From Symbiodinium sp. CCMP2592 (Eukaryota; Sar; Dinophyceae; Suessiales; Symbiodiniaceae): 64,000 nt of DNA. Shown piece after piece: positions 43,266-54,674 of this stretch. The stretch spans positions 77,292 through 141,291 of the forward strand of contig CAJNDT010005917.1 in the NCBI GenBank assembly GCA_905221615.1, in the 5' to 3' direction. Under the pieces are notes generated by a model. The model saw only the letters and a program-made list of their open reading frames with translations. It was not told the origin of the DNA and did no database searches. The translations under genes and the position numbers were made by a program. Position 1 is the stretch's first letter, and each line of letters begins with the position of its first letter.

Positions 43266-43779
43266 AGCACCCATACACACTTACTTACATGCCCACATGC
43301 ACAAAGACAGACATGAGTTATATGGAAGCAACTTGAGTCTCTGGAGAGACTCGGCGCCGGCCTTGGCGAAGGTGTTGTAAATTCTTTCTTCCTCTGGATC
43401 GAAGGACATGGTTCGATGACCTGGGCAGCTGCACAAGTCTGCGCGCTGGCCTGCATCTGGTTCAGGGTTTGGGGCTTAGGGCAGACGGCTTTATCCAAAT
43501 GCAACTAGTCAGCTAATGCTTCCTGATTGGTATTTCCTGCAGGGCCTGTAGTTGGCAATCGCATGCTCTGATGCCAAGATGCTCCAAGCCAGGCACAGCA
43601 GCACGAGCGCTACGGAATCAGTGTTCAGCGTGTGCTCTGCCACCGTCTCCTGTCAGCGTATCAAAACGTCAGCCATGCTTGTCCTTGGTGCGCTCACACA
43701 TCTCTCCACCCATACGCCATGATAAGCATTCGTACTTGTGTTATAAGCTGTAGCTGTTGTCATATTCGCCTGAATCGCT

Positions 43780-43798
43780 GTGTGTGTGTGTGTGTGCG
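43780..43798. repeat. (GT)n microsatellite
   Basis: TGTGTGTGTGTGTGTGTG. Confidence 0.85.
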
Positions 43799-44035
43799 AT
43801 GCGATGCGGCCTGCTTGGTGCAAAACAAAACGACAAACAAGACCTACGGAGGCTTGTGGTCTGGCAAGGTAATAAGCTCAGGTAGGGCCCGACGTCGTGG
43901 CGAGATGGGGAAGGGCTTCCATCGATGGTCATGCAGCAGAGTTGCCGTACCGGTTGCCTCGTTGTGACCGACAGCACGTCTAAACTTACAACTCTCTCGA
44001 CTGTTCTGCTCAACGACTTGGTACAATCCTGGCGT

Positions 44036-44100
44036 GCTCACACACACACACACACACCCACGCACGCATGCACGCACGCACGCACGCACGCACGCACGAG
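44036..44100. repeat. (CA)n and (CACG)n microsatellite
   Basis: CACACACACACACAC followed by eight CACG units. Confidence 0.9.
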
Positions 44101-44524
44101 CTGCACTCAAGCCGTGCACACGTAGGCTTGCTGCAGAAAGCAGGCTTGCGATGGACCTCCTAAGTACCGTTCAACTTCAGCGATGTGACGAGGTGCTTGG
44201 CAAACTTGTTGCCGGTGCTCGCAGACCGTACGGCAAACACATGCAATCAGGTTTGCTGCAACTTCGAGTCTCTTGACTCAGAACATGATGGCTTGCTCAC
44301 CCGTCTACCCCTTCAAGCCTTCGGAGACATGCGCCCCCTCCTCTGCCCAGAACCCCAACCAATTCGTCGTCGTATGTTCTCTGAACCTGTACCTGTGCCT
44401 TTATGTGGAGACTTATCTTGCAAGGTCTGAAAACTGGACTGCATCAGCGTCCTGGTCGACATCCCCGTGCAAACCGGCCTTCTCCTGCCGACAGGTAATA
44501 CGCACTTCAGCATGCAAGACTTAA

Positions 44525-44613
44525 GTGATAGGGACCCTTAGGAGGGGTAGGGGGCTTTATTTAAGGAGCCCCCTCCCCCGTACCCCCCCTTCAAGGGTCC
44601 CTATGATTAAAGA
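44525..44613. repeat. Family I palindrome
   Basis: Arms GATAGGGACCCTTAGGAGGG and CCTTCAAGGGTCCCTATGA with the inner pair GGGGGCTTTATTTAAGGAGC. GC-richer than the other palindromes. Confidence 0.65.
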
Positions 44614-44691
44614 TCAGCCTGGTGCTCTGAAAACATCCCTGTACCCCATCTGGCCCTTTCTTCGTCGACAGGAACCAGGAACACTGATCTC

Positions 44692-44800
44692 CCCAGAGAG
44701 CCCAAGACCCCTTAACTAAGGAATATGGCTTAAATTATATAGGGCTTCATATTATGATTTAAGCTATCTTCCTTAATTAAGGGGTATTGGGCTCTCTGGG
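44692..44800. mobile_element. Family B MITE
   Basis: Ends CCCAGAGAGCCCAAGACCCC and GGGGTATTGGGCTCTCTGGG with compensating changes on both arms (GAGAGCCC/GGGCTCTC). Flanked by TC/TC. Confidence 0.9.
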
Positions 44801-44934
44801 TCGCTTCGGCAGAGCTGACCCAAGGTCCTCGATAGTGCTTCTGTCCAGCTGAATCTGGGCGTAGACACCAAGTAGACCGTCCGCCACTCAAAACTATGTA
44901 TCTATGATCTGTCGGTGTTTGCGTAACAAGGAGC

Positions 44935-45195
44935 ATACGAACAATACGAATAGGACTAACATTACTGATGATAAGAATAATAACAATACAAATGATAAAA
45001 ACAATAACGAAAAACTTACTATTAGAAACAGTAATACGACGACTACTACGACTATGACGAGTATGACGACCACCACGACTACTACGGCTGTGACGATGTA
45101 CTACGACTATGATACGGCCACGACTATGACCATCACGACGACGACTACGACCATGACGACTGTGACTACTACGACTACGACTACGACCACTACTT
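44935..45195. repeat. AAT then CGACTA/TACGAC microsatellite
   Basis: AATAATAACAATAC followed by about 130 bp of ACTACGACTA-type units; the Thr-rich ORF across it is not taken as coding. Confidence 0.85.
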
Positions 45196-45939
45196 ACTGC
45201 CAGACTGTCTCTTCTCCACCACTCAAGGCAGATCGCAAGAAGACGACCGGATATCGTCCCGTTTCCCCGAAGACAGCCGAGCTCCTGGCACCGAGGAAAG
45301 GACGGCGGTGATCCTGGCCAGCGGCTGGCTTAGCGTTTACAGCTTAGAGCTGTGAATGCTGGCTGCTGGCGGACACCTCACCGGAGTCGACAATCTTTTG
45401 CTTCGCCGTGCCGACGTTCTGGCCCTCGTACGACAACCTTGCCGTTTCGAAGTACTCGACACTGCAAGTCAAGGAGGCTGGGGCGAGACGGTAAGGGAGT
45501 AGTCCCTCGGAGGGCAAAAGTGGGGCACAACGGTACATCACGTCTACTGTGATTTCTCTTTCTTGCACGGCAGATTCAGCGGGCTTTTATCGTAAGTGGC
45601 AGTTGGAATGCATAGCTGCGCAAGTGGACTCTGCGGTCATGCCTTCCAGCAGCTACCAGCTGGCAAGATCGAATGCATGCCTTGCTGTCAGAATTGGGCT
45701 CGAGCTTGATCTCGCACAAAGCACCAGGACTGCTTTGCCTGAGGCACTCACTGCACGAGAGCAGGGTACTTCATGCGACAAATCATACTACGTCAATGTA
45801 CTTGGCTTCGAAACATACATCGCCACTCGAGTCTGAGATTCTAGATTTGCAATGCCCGACGTCACAAGAAGGCACCATCGCCGGGAAAAAGTAAGTGTCA
45901 GGCATGGTCTTTTTGTTCCAGATCGAGAGCGCGGGGTTG

Positions 45940-46160
45940 TCAGTGCTGATGGTTTGAACCCACCTGCGAAAGACATGGTCCCGAGCATCTGAAAGTCCGG
46001 AGAGGAACGCCAAAAGCTGGAAGCTTTTGTAACCCTAAACCCTGACCTCTCGCTCTTGCTGTCCAGGTTCTCGTTCTCCTCACCCTCATCAAAGTCGATC
46101 TTCGCCTGGGCGAAAGCGGCCGCGCTCCGGAGTGGCGGCCCGGAACTGCGGAGTTTTTTG
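45940..46160 (-). CDS. Possible exon segments, unknown protein
   Basis: Minus-strand AAAFAQAKIDFDEGEENENL (about 46125-46062) and FQMLGTMSFAGGFKPSAL (about 45990-45935) look coding. A further open stretch upstream (VMHVAIATQAANQKT) is in another frame. No family. Confidence 0.25.
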
Positions 46161-47283
46161 GTTGGCGGCCTGGGTGGCAATCGCGACGTGCATCACGAAG
46201 GAATCGGAATCCTTGGAGCTGTAACACTCAGCCCTGGCTTGATCCAGACCTCGACAAGGGCCACCCACTGGGGTCTGAAGGAGCTCAGAGCTCGGCAGAG
46301 GGCAGCACCCGTCGCTTTCGCTTATCCCTGGCAGCACGAACTGTGAGGAAGCATCGTCTGAGCCTAGACCGTCTAAACCAAAGAAACTAAGACTAAGAAT
46401 TGGCACAGACCCTTTGGCTTACTGTACTCACACACTGGAGAGCCTCGAAATATCGTCTATTCTAACTCGCAGCCGTAAGCAATGCGAGTTGACAGTCGAT
46501 GAAGCACCCACTGATTCCGAGAATCGGGCGTCCACTGCAAACCGTTGCATACCATCTTCCACAACTGGATGCTGAGAAACCTTCACATTGCAAAGGAGCT
46601 TGCTTGCAGACAATGAGCTATGCCGTCAGCCCCTTGCACAGTCTATCTTGCAATCGTCGTGGACGCTACCGATGGTGAGCACCAGCTGGACACAACTGGA
46701 TCCTAGGCCCCGAAACTCAGGATCGTACTCACCGGACTTCGCGCGGACGACGGTATCAAGCTTTTCCATGCGACCTTGTGCGACAGATTCTTGCTGTGAT
46801 CATGTTCGTTCTGCTGTTGGGATGGAGGTTTGTCAAGGGTGCCATGCAGCCCAACCCTGAGTCATCGTTCACATAGACTTCTTTTATCCTCAAGCCAGGA
46901 AAAGGTCACCAAAGTAATTAACCACATGTGCCACATGCACTGCAGACGCACTGGAAAAGAACGTAGTTCAGTAGCTCTCTAGCTGCAAAATCGTGCTCGC
47001 CGCTGCAATGCAGTTGCAGACGACCAGCTAGGCCCAAGGTCCACACCCACGACCGCTGGTCGCGGCATGGTCTTGTTCCTGATTTCCATAACGAAGCGTG
47101 GAACCTGCGGCGTCAACGGACAAACTGTCAAGCTCTTGCTTTGCAGACCCTGTCTAAATTGCCACGAACTGCTATGCAACGGATTCGCGCGACTTCGACG
47201 CTTCAGGAACCTTACGTGTTGTAAATATCTCACCAACACTGATCACAACCGTCATATCGGGCTGACACCGCAATGGAGTGGAT

Positions 47284-47379
47284 CCAGGATCATGAGACTT
47301 AAACTTAGGGTTAGTTGCAAACTCCATTGCTTACAACCCCGGTTAAGGTACGTATAACCTTACATACTCCTGATCCTGC
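47284..47379. mobile_element. Family C2 MITE, diverged
   Basis: Left CCAGGATCATGAGACTTAAA, right ATACTCCTGATCCTG, centre TTACAACCCCGGTTAAGGTA. Confidence 0.6.
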
Positions 47380-47484
47380 ACGGGCGACCTTATTGTGCGA
47401 AGTAGCTGCAAGCGACTGCCACTAGAAACTGTCGTACCAGTAAATGCAGGAGACGTCGTCGTAGTAGCCGCAGCAGCAAAGGGC

Positions 47485-47705
47485 AGCAATAAGCAGCAGC
47501 AGCAGCAGCAGTCAGTCGGGATAAGAGTTGTGGCAGCGGCGGTGGTGGGCACTGGCCGTCGTAGTGGTAGCGATAGTGATAGTGGCAGTGGTCGTCGTAG
47601 TGGTTGTAGTCGTGGTTATAGTAGTGGTAGGAGTGGTAGCAGTAGCAGTAGGAAGAGTCGTCGTCGTCGTAGTAGCAGTAGTAGTAGCAGCAGAAGTGGC
47701 AGTGG
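47485..47705. repeat. AGC and GTAGTG/GTCGTA microsatellite
   Basis: AAGCAGCAGCAGCAGCAG then about 150 bp of GTGGTAGC/GTCGTCGTAG units. Confidence 0.85.
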
Positions 47706-48160
47706 CCGTGGCAATCATTGCTAAAAGCTCGTCGTCCGGTGCACACTCCCTTCCGCAAGCTCGAAGATGCTTGTGGACCCTTCCGCGCACTTTTCTTCAT
47801 GCAGCCCCTTACGCTGGCTACCTCTCCGAGAGTTGTCTCATGATCGTGAGCCTTTCGTCTCGGAATCGAGTTATGAACAATAACAGTTTCCGACTTCAGT
47901 GATACGCACACACGACCAAGCACACCGTGACCGAAACCCCCCACCCCCCTCCGCCTCTCTGGGTGCTGTGTGGTTGCATTTGTGCCTTCTGCCCGTGGGT
48001 GTGGGTCGAACTCAATCCCCCTCCCCGCATGGGCTCAATCTCTTTACGTTGCTTCGGATGGGTTTGGGCGTGCTTTCGGTGGGGCTGCGACCGTCCCGTG
48101 TAAGCGTGAACGGATTTCGGTTCAATCTCGCCTTGCCATTTTGTCGGCTCTTGCTGATGT

Positions 48161-48261
48161 GGGATTTTCCGAAAATTAGGGGTACCTTATTTTGGGGGTC
48201 CTTATTAAGGATCCTACTATTTAGAGTACTATATTAGAGTCCCCTATTTTCGGAAACTCCC
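48161..48261. mobile_element. Family A MITE, well preserved
   Basis: Ends GGGATTTTCCGAAAATTAGG and CCTATTTTCGGAAACTCCC; exact ATGT duplication on both sides. Confidence 0.92.
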
Positions 48262-48342
48262 ATGTATTGGGTTTGGATCTGATCAATACTGGCTCCTCCC
48301 TGTGGGTGCGGGCACCGGGCGCAATGGGATGGTTTGGCAAAT

Positions 48343-48434
48343 GAAAATAGGGGACCCTAATAAGAAACTCCAAATAGTAGGATCCTTATTATAAGGACCC
48401 CATAATATGGTACCCCTAATTTTCGGAAACTCCT
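48343..48434. mobile_element. Family A MITE, left end truncated
   Basis: Starts inside the left arm (GAAAATAGGGGACCCTAA) and ends TTTTCGGAAACTCC. Only 80 bp from the intact copy at 48161, in the opposite orientation. Confidence 0.85.
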
Positions 48435-48708
48435 ATTTGGATAACCATAAGAAGGGAAACCATGTCGGAGAGAGCTGAGGCAGCAGCATAAGGGCTGTAG
48501 GAGACACCTGACACATCCAGAGCATCCACAATCGCTGGACAATCAAATGCTGGCGTTGCTGCGTACATCATGAAATGTGGCCCACAGGCGGTAACTCTGT
48601 CTGATGGACGTAACCGAACCCCTAAACCCTAAACCCTAAACCCTATCATCAACACAGGTCGGTCCTCTGTCCTACGGTCCGGGGAGCAAGGCTCACGACC
48701 TCATCATA

Positions 48709-48818
48709 CTTGGAGGTTCATGGGTAGTTATAAGTAGGGTTATAAGTCCCCGAATATGGGTTATAAGTATAGTTACCCTACTTATAACCCTACTTATAAC
48801 TACCCCTGAAGCTCCAAG
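48709..48818. mobile_element. Family C MITE, well preserved
   Basis: Ends CTTGGAGGTTCATGGGTAGT and CTACCCCTGAAGCTCCAAG, flanked by TA/TA. Centre CCCGAATATGGGTTATAAGT. Confidence 0.92.
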
Positions 48819-48933
48819 TAGACTTGCCTTTCTGAGCCCGGCACTTCTGAGGACCGTGTACTGCAACTCAGATCATGCGCCAGGCGCGGGCCGCTTTCTC
48901 AAGGCTTGGGCAGATCTATCCGGGCATGGATCT

Positions 48934-49096
48934 GGGAGTTTCCAGGAGCTTTGCGGCGCGCTGCTTCTTTAGAGCGCGCCCGGGCCGCGAACCCCCATGC
49001 AATCCGAAAATTGGGGGTACCATATTTTGGGGTCCTTATAATAAGGATCCTACTATTTAGGGTACTTTATTACGGTCCCTATTCGCGGAAGCTCCC
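48934..49096. mobile_element. Family A MITE split by a GC-rich insert
   Basis: Left end GGGAGTTTCC, then about 62 bp of GC-rich DNA (48944-49005, AGGAGCTTTGCGG to CCCATGCAAT), then CCGAAAATTGGGGGTACC onward to GCGGAAGCTCCC. Flanks ATCT/ATAT. Looks like a later insertion into the MITE. Confidence 0.8.
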
Positions 49097-49317
49097 ATAT
49101 GACGGATATGATCAGCAAGAGATCAAGAAACTTTTCTGCGGCCTCCCGGACGAGGCCCTGACGGAGCCTCCGCGATGATCGCCCTCCACGTAGTTGCGGA
49201 CATTGCAACCAGCAACCTGGCCATGCATGTGAGTAGCTGTTTGGGTTATGATCACGTTTGGGGTCTCCGACGGAGTGCATCAATCATAGAATCAGGACTC
49301 CAGAAGGGAGAACCCCA

Positions 49318-49382
49318 TAAACTCTAAGCCCTAAACCCCTAAACCCGAAACCCTAAGCCCGAAACCCCCAAACCCTAAACTC
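49318..49382. repeat. CCCTAAA-type array
   Basis: Seven to eight CCCTAAA, CCCGAAA and CCCCAAA units; a shorter one is at 48615-48650. Confidence 0.85.
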
Positions 49383-49473
49383 TCACCTCCGGGCAGCACA
49401 GGAGCTCCAGCCAGCCAAGGTACAGCCTCGCAAGAAATCGCGCAGACTGAACGGGCACCCTTCCTGTAATGCG

Positions 49474-49670
49474 CCGGAAATATAGGGGCTTAAATAATTA
49501 CCAATACTATTCTTGGGGGTTCCTTATTGTAACTATAGTATAATGGGCCCCAAAAGCCTATTCTAATTACTAAGGCCCCTACATAAAGCCGTTACAGGAA
49601 CCCTAACTATAGATCCCTTTAAAGGAACCCTTTTTTTGGAACGCTAGTCTGATTATTAAGGCCCTATAGA
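49474..49670. repeat. Family H palindromic element
   Basis: AGGGGCTTAAATAATTACCA and TAATTACTAAGGCCCCT form the arms, with inner TTCTTGGGGGTTCC. Followed by a second partial copy. Related to 6394-6505. Confidence 0.6.
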
Positions 49671-49725
49671 AATGTCTTCCGAAACTCAATCTGTCCGAAA
49701 GACGCTCAGAAGGATGTGGCATCAG

Positions 49726-49933
49726 CCCAGAGACTCCAATATCCCTTAATTAAGGAATATACCCCTGAGGGTTCCTTAAAGGGTTCCTTTAAAGGGATCT
49801 GTAAGGAATCTATAGGGATCTATAAGGGATCTATAGGGTTCAGGAGACTCCAATATCCCTTACTTAAGGGATGGTCGGATCCCTAATATGATTTAAGGTC
49901 TACTCCTTGATTCAGGTTTTTGTTGTCTCTGAG
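49726..49933. mobile_element. Family B MITE, nested double copy
   Basis: Starts CCCAGAGACTCCAATATCCC; at about 49850 a second GACTCCAATATCCCTTA begins, and the element ends TTGTTGTCTCTGAG. The inner part holds four GGGATCTATAAGG-like repeats. Confidence 0.8.
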
Positions 49934-49939
49934 AGGCAT

Positions 49940-51100
49940 ACGAACCAAAAACGCATTCCATTCACTGAAACTAAATGCAAGTTCACAGTCCATAGTTAGA
50001 ACGACTCCCCATTCCCGTCATCGTAGCAATATCCCCCTCGTAGTCGCTATCTGGCTATAGTAGAAGGTGTTTAAAAATCCTACTCAATATGCGCGACCCT
50101 CCTGTTGATCTGTAGTGATTTGCGCAGCTCAGGTCGAGGCCTCTCACTGAAGTAGAGATGACGGCCAGAGTCTGGCAGTGGCCGCCCATACATGAAAGAG
50201 GCGACCACCTCGAAATTGCGAAGGTGCGGGGAATTAGCGACTTTGTAGAAAAGAACAGCGCAAAAGGTGCAGTCCAGCCGACGCTACGCAAAAGCATCAA
50301 ATCGCGCTAGCATGAGTAAGCTGCGATCTGATAGATTCTCAAGAGTGAGACACTTGCGGCATTGGCCAAGTTATCAAAAGGCCAGGCTATCGGCCACTTC
50401 ACAGTCGGTGACAGGCAAGAGGCTTGGCCTGGGGTGTCCTTGGCATTTAAGCTACAGCGCACACATCCAAGGCCGCGGCCCCCATGATTCAAAGAGAACG
50501 GCGGATGTGTAAGTTGTGAAGCTGTTTTTTCCCGATAGATTTGCCAATGCACTTTTGGGATACTGCGATGGAATCCATGCGGCCAGCTGGCACGCAGCTC
50601 ACAAATCAGTGGAATGAATGTGCCAGCATGCCTGTGGAGCTTTGACAGTGTACAAGTTCCAGACAACCAGTGCTAGTAGGCCAGCGATTCGGTAGCGTGC
50701 GTGCGCCTGGCTCTTTGGCTCAGCCTTCAGCGTGGGAGACATCTGAGCCAAAGCGAATAAACCCCGGGTGATTACGGCAGTTTCCTTCTCCCAATCAAAG
50801 CAACTACTTAGCCTGGAAAGCTCCTTCTGGTCATTGAGCCGTTGACCCGGCTTACCCACTGCCCCCTTCCTCTTTGTGGCTGCACGAAGCAAGTTCTGGG
50901 ACAACGCTGGTCTCGCACTCCGCACTGTACGAAGCTCGCAGGAGCGGAACGTTATCCCTATGCATTAGTAGGACCAAGCATGAAGTCCCAAGAAGGCGAT
51001 CAAACTCGCCTTCCACGATGATCATCCGATGCCATCTCCGTCTTATGGCGAAATGTCCGAAGGCAGTTCTGCATCCAGAGACTCGGTTACCGAGCCAGTG
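49940..51100. other. No gene recognised
   Basis: Short ORFs on both strands, none with better texture than its shadow. Confidence 0.4.
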
Positions 51101-51344
51101 CCATCCTCAAGAGCCTCAGCTCAAGCTCCAAAAACCCTGTTTTATTTATTAGGGCCTCTATATTATAGTACCCTTGTAGCTCCTTTATAGTAACCCTTAT
51201 AGACCCCTTTAAAGGAACCCCCCCCCTCTCTCTGGCGTTTGCCACTGAGCGTCGCGTGTCAGGGCCGCCACGAAGGCCTCCGGATCCTCGAATAACTGAA
51301 ACTGACGGTGAGCAAAGCTCGAGATCAGTCTCCGAAACACAGAC

Positions 51345-51456
51345 GGGAGCTTCCAAAAAGAGGGGACCCCTAGTATTACTAGTATACCACCCTAAATAGT
51401 AGGATCCTGTTTATGAGCACCCCAAAATACGGTAGCCCGCATTTTCGGAAACTCCC
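51345..51456. mobile_element. Family A MITE
   Basis: Ends GGGAGCTTCCAAAAAGAGGG and GCATTTTCGGAAACTCCC; flanks AGAC/AGAT (one mismatch). Confidence 0.88.
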
Positions 51457-51507
51457 AGATCACACAATCAGAGAGCGGCCTGGGCCTTGAGATCATCCTC
51501 AGCTCTA

Positions 51508-51626
51508 CTTGAAGGATCATGGGACTTGTAACTAAGGTTATTATTAGGGTAACTATACTTATAACTACTTATAACCCCAATTAAGGTACTTATAACCATA
51601 CTTACTAAGTCCCATGATCCTCCAAG
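51508..51626. mobile_element. Family C2 MITE, well preserved
   Basis: Ends CTTGAAGGATCATGGGACTT and AAGTCCCATGATCCTCCAAG, flanked by TA/TA. Reference copy of C2. Followed by a CCCTAAA patch at 51629-51712. Confidence 0.9.
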
Positions 51627-51924
51627 TAATCCCTAAACCCTAAACCCTATAGATCCCTTGAAGGAACCCTATAGATCCCTTTAAGGAGCCCTTAAAGGGT
51701 AAACCCTAAACGTAAACTACAGCTTGGGAGCTTCCTGCCTGGAGTCGAGAGTCGAGCGAAGCTCGCGCAAGGGAAAAGGAACAACCGAGCAATCCCGTGC
51801 AATCATTCATATCATTGCTGTTATTACCAGGATTGTCATGATGATTATTATTTCTAGTTTGTTTTATGATTTCTTATTATTTCTACTAATATTACGATTA
51901 TTGTTCTGCTGGATTTTCCAGATC

Positions 51925-52884
51925 GGCTCGGGCCTGAGCCAGTTCAGCCGCCGGGTGCGGGCCAGGCCCCGGGGCGACGGAGCGCGTCGTCAGCGCCCCC
52001 GCTGCAGCATCGGCTTCCTCCGCGGCCTCAGACAGCGCAAGCTTTGTCAACAAAATACTAGTAAGAATATGTAAGAATGATAGCAAGAATAGTAACAATG
52101 ATAAGAATGATAATAATCATAATGACAATAGTACTCAGAAGTATCATAACAGAAAAAAACATAATGAGTCCATAAGCCCTTAGACCTCCAACCACATCCC
52201 TTGCCGGCAAGCGTCGACATCTGCCCGATCTCCGCGAGCCTTCAGGCGGGCCAAGCGTGCAGCTTCCACGAGGACGTTCAGGCAGCGACCGAAATACTTC
52301 GCATCGCTTTGAGAGAGGAAGATGAACTCGCAGAACCGGTCATCTTCCAGTTCCAGACCTTGGGTCAAAGCACTTCGGGCATCCTACTTGGAGGTTCATG
52401 GGTAGGTTATACGTAGGGTTTTAAGTAGGGTAACTATACTATACTTATAACCCATATTAGGGGACTTATAGCCCTACTTATAACTACCCTCATTGAACCT
52501 CCAAGTAAGTTTGTCAATTCGGGATTCGCAGTTTGGCGCTGCCAGAGCACGGACTGCCCAGAAGGGGTCGCTTGATGCCTCCAGCTGCTCAAGCCTCCGG
52601 TAGGGGCCAGAGTTCTTGTACCTTAGCCGCCCTTAGGATCAAAACAGAAATCACATGGTTCATATTCTCTTCGTCTTTAGATGAACAGAAACACAAAATT
52701 TCCAAGAAGACTTTAGGTACACGGAGACATGCTGCACGCCCCCAAGGCGTATGGTCTTCTCTACGCCGTTGAAGACCAGCGTCAAAGTCTCCCAGGGCTG
52801 GTCCAGCTTGGCGTCCACATCGAGGCCAATTCCATCCAAGCTCAGGATGAGGCGAACGCCACTATTCATCTGCTCAACGAAGAC
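51925..52884 (-). CDS. Exons of a protein with a PH-like fold, MITE in the intron
   Basis: Exon 52884-52723 (162 nt, phase 0, acceptor CTCTGCAG|G, donor GTGTAC) encodes SGVRLILSLDGIGLDVDAKL and LTLVFNGVEKTIRLGGVQHV, a run of beta strands. Exon about 52384-52206 encodes LELEDDRFCEFIFLSQSDAK and FGRCLNVLVEAARLARLKA, which looks like the last strands and C-terminal helix of a pleckstrin-homology-type domain. A third segment, 52050-51925, encodes KLALSEAAEEADAAAGALTT. Family C MITE 52387-52505 ends exactly at the acceptor of the second exon (CCAAGTAG|G). The PH assignment is by fold texture only. Confidence 0.5.
52080..52165. repeat. AT-rich AAGAATGATA low-complexity tract
   Basis: Degenerate AATGATAAT-type units; a TTATT-rich counterpart precedes at 51825-51905. 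Confidence 0.6.
52387..52505. mobile_element. Family C MITE at an intron 3' end
   Basis: Ends CTTGGAGGTTCATGGGTAGG and TTGAACCTCCAAG, flanked by TA/TA. The left end borders an exon of the PH-like gene. Confidence 0.9.
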
Positions 52885-52899
52885 CTGCAGAGGCAGACT

Positions 52900-54600
52900 C
52901 ATTCAACGACATCTGCGAAGGCTTCCCTGGCACTGTGAATGACGGTGATGGACCATCTTATGAACCATAATTCTTTGGACCTTGCACAGACTATAGAAGC
53001 TATCACCCCCGCACCTGCATGGTTGGAAGAGAGTCGTCCTCCATCCCTGCATCCTCAGCAGAACAGAAACTAAGTGACGGTATGTTTCAGCAATGACCTG
53101 CACCGGAGTGCAGCAGGCTTACTTACAGGCAACAGTCTGGCGGCGCGGCGTAGAAGTGCAGCATTTAACGTGAGCATCCATGAAAGCTCCATGTCAAGTC
53201 AGTCTTTGAGTCTGGACTACACACCACAGATGAGCACTAGGGCTTGCAGTCAAGATGGAAGCCCGCATCCAAAGCAACCACTGAGAAGTTCCTTTCCAGA
53301 GCCCACAAGTGCTTGCCAACAAGCGGTGGCAAAGACTGTGGGAGTCCGTCGCTGAGCTTCCTCAATGAAGGAAAGGCCCAGAGCAAGCAGTAAAGCCAAG
53401 GATTAGGAAATTCATAGCCACTCACAAAGGCAAAGGCTTGCCGAGGAGGGAGTGACAAGAACCGGACAACCTCAAGAACACACAGAGAACACCGGAAGAG
53501 CGCTTCAATGGCGGCACCAAAGAACCGAAAAAGCCCTTGGACCGGAATGCTAAGCAGCTGATACAACCACAATGATGGTTTTGCACACGGTCACCGGAGC
53601 ACAGCGTCTACCGAGCATGACAGTAACTTTAGTCTGCCTGGCGTCCGGTGCTCCAGATGAGCTAGAGGCAGTTGTGGAACACCGCAAGAGCTGAGACACG
53701 CATTGAGTGCCTTGTCAGCACATGTCGCATGACGAGGTGCTCCTTTGCATGGTCTTTGTTAGTGGCTTCCATGAGTTTCAGGCACAGCCTTCCCCTCCAC
53801 CGTCCACTGGCAGACGCGGCGGGCATCGGCAGTTTGGGAAGGGGCTTGTCTGGCCCATGGCATCCTTCAAGTGAGACTGTTTAGCCTACCCGCTGTAGCC
53901 GTGCGCTGGCTCGTGCTGCTTGTAGCCGGACCTCCTGTCCCGGAGTCCCACGGCCGTGGATCACAGACACTACGAGTTTAAAGTACTAGTCCAGGCACGC
54001 ACATTCTCGGAGTTCCAGTAGATAACTCACCAACACAGGAGCGCTCCACCTGTCTGCTCAGCTGCGGCTTCGGGCAAGTGGCTACCGGCCCGCAATGCTC
54101 GACCCACAGGTGCGGCTGCATTGCCGTTTCGCCAACATATAGCAAAATCTGCCGGAATCCAACTGTCTCTGTCTTACCAGTCTTTTCTGTTGGGAGACCC
54201 TTGTGCGCTTTGCACTTTGCGCCAGGCAACACCTGGCGTGTGCTGGGCTGCAGAGCCTTTAAAGTTTCCTGACAAGCTATGCCAGCCGCAGTAGACTGCG
54301 GTACCACTGCTAGCGTCGCCAATACTGATCTTTCAGACCGGCGACGCGTGACCGCGACAGGATGTTAAAAGACTTCTGCCGAGTGGAGCATCTTGGCAAT
54401 GGCACACTGCGAAGGCGGCACGGCAGAATGACCACAAATCAGCAAAATGTATAGGAATTCGTTTACATTGGACAGACCCAGCCTGCAGCCCGACGTCAGT
54501 GTGTTCAGGTTCTGTGATATGCAACTCAAATTCGTGTCCGTGGCCCCTAAAAGGAACCATCATGACAAGATTTAAATCCTCGCAAAAGACAGCTCCTCCC
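52900..54600. other. No gene recognised
   Basis: Probably intron or intergenic sequence of the minus-strand gene(s) around it. No repeat family copy identified. Confidence 0.35.
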
Positions 54601-54674
54601 CTCCAGATATGGAAGGGCGAGCTGGATGCTCAATGCTCCATGGGTCCCTCTTAAAGATCACCCACTTCTGCGAC

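Noticed and set aside
44904-45311. 135-codon Thr-rich plus-strand ORF
   Set aside because: Encoded by the AAT and CGACTA microsatellites.
47390-47944. 184-codon minus-strand ORF
   Set aside because: Most of it reads through AGC/GTAGTG repeats; the rest is not convincing.
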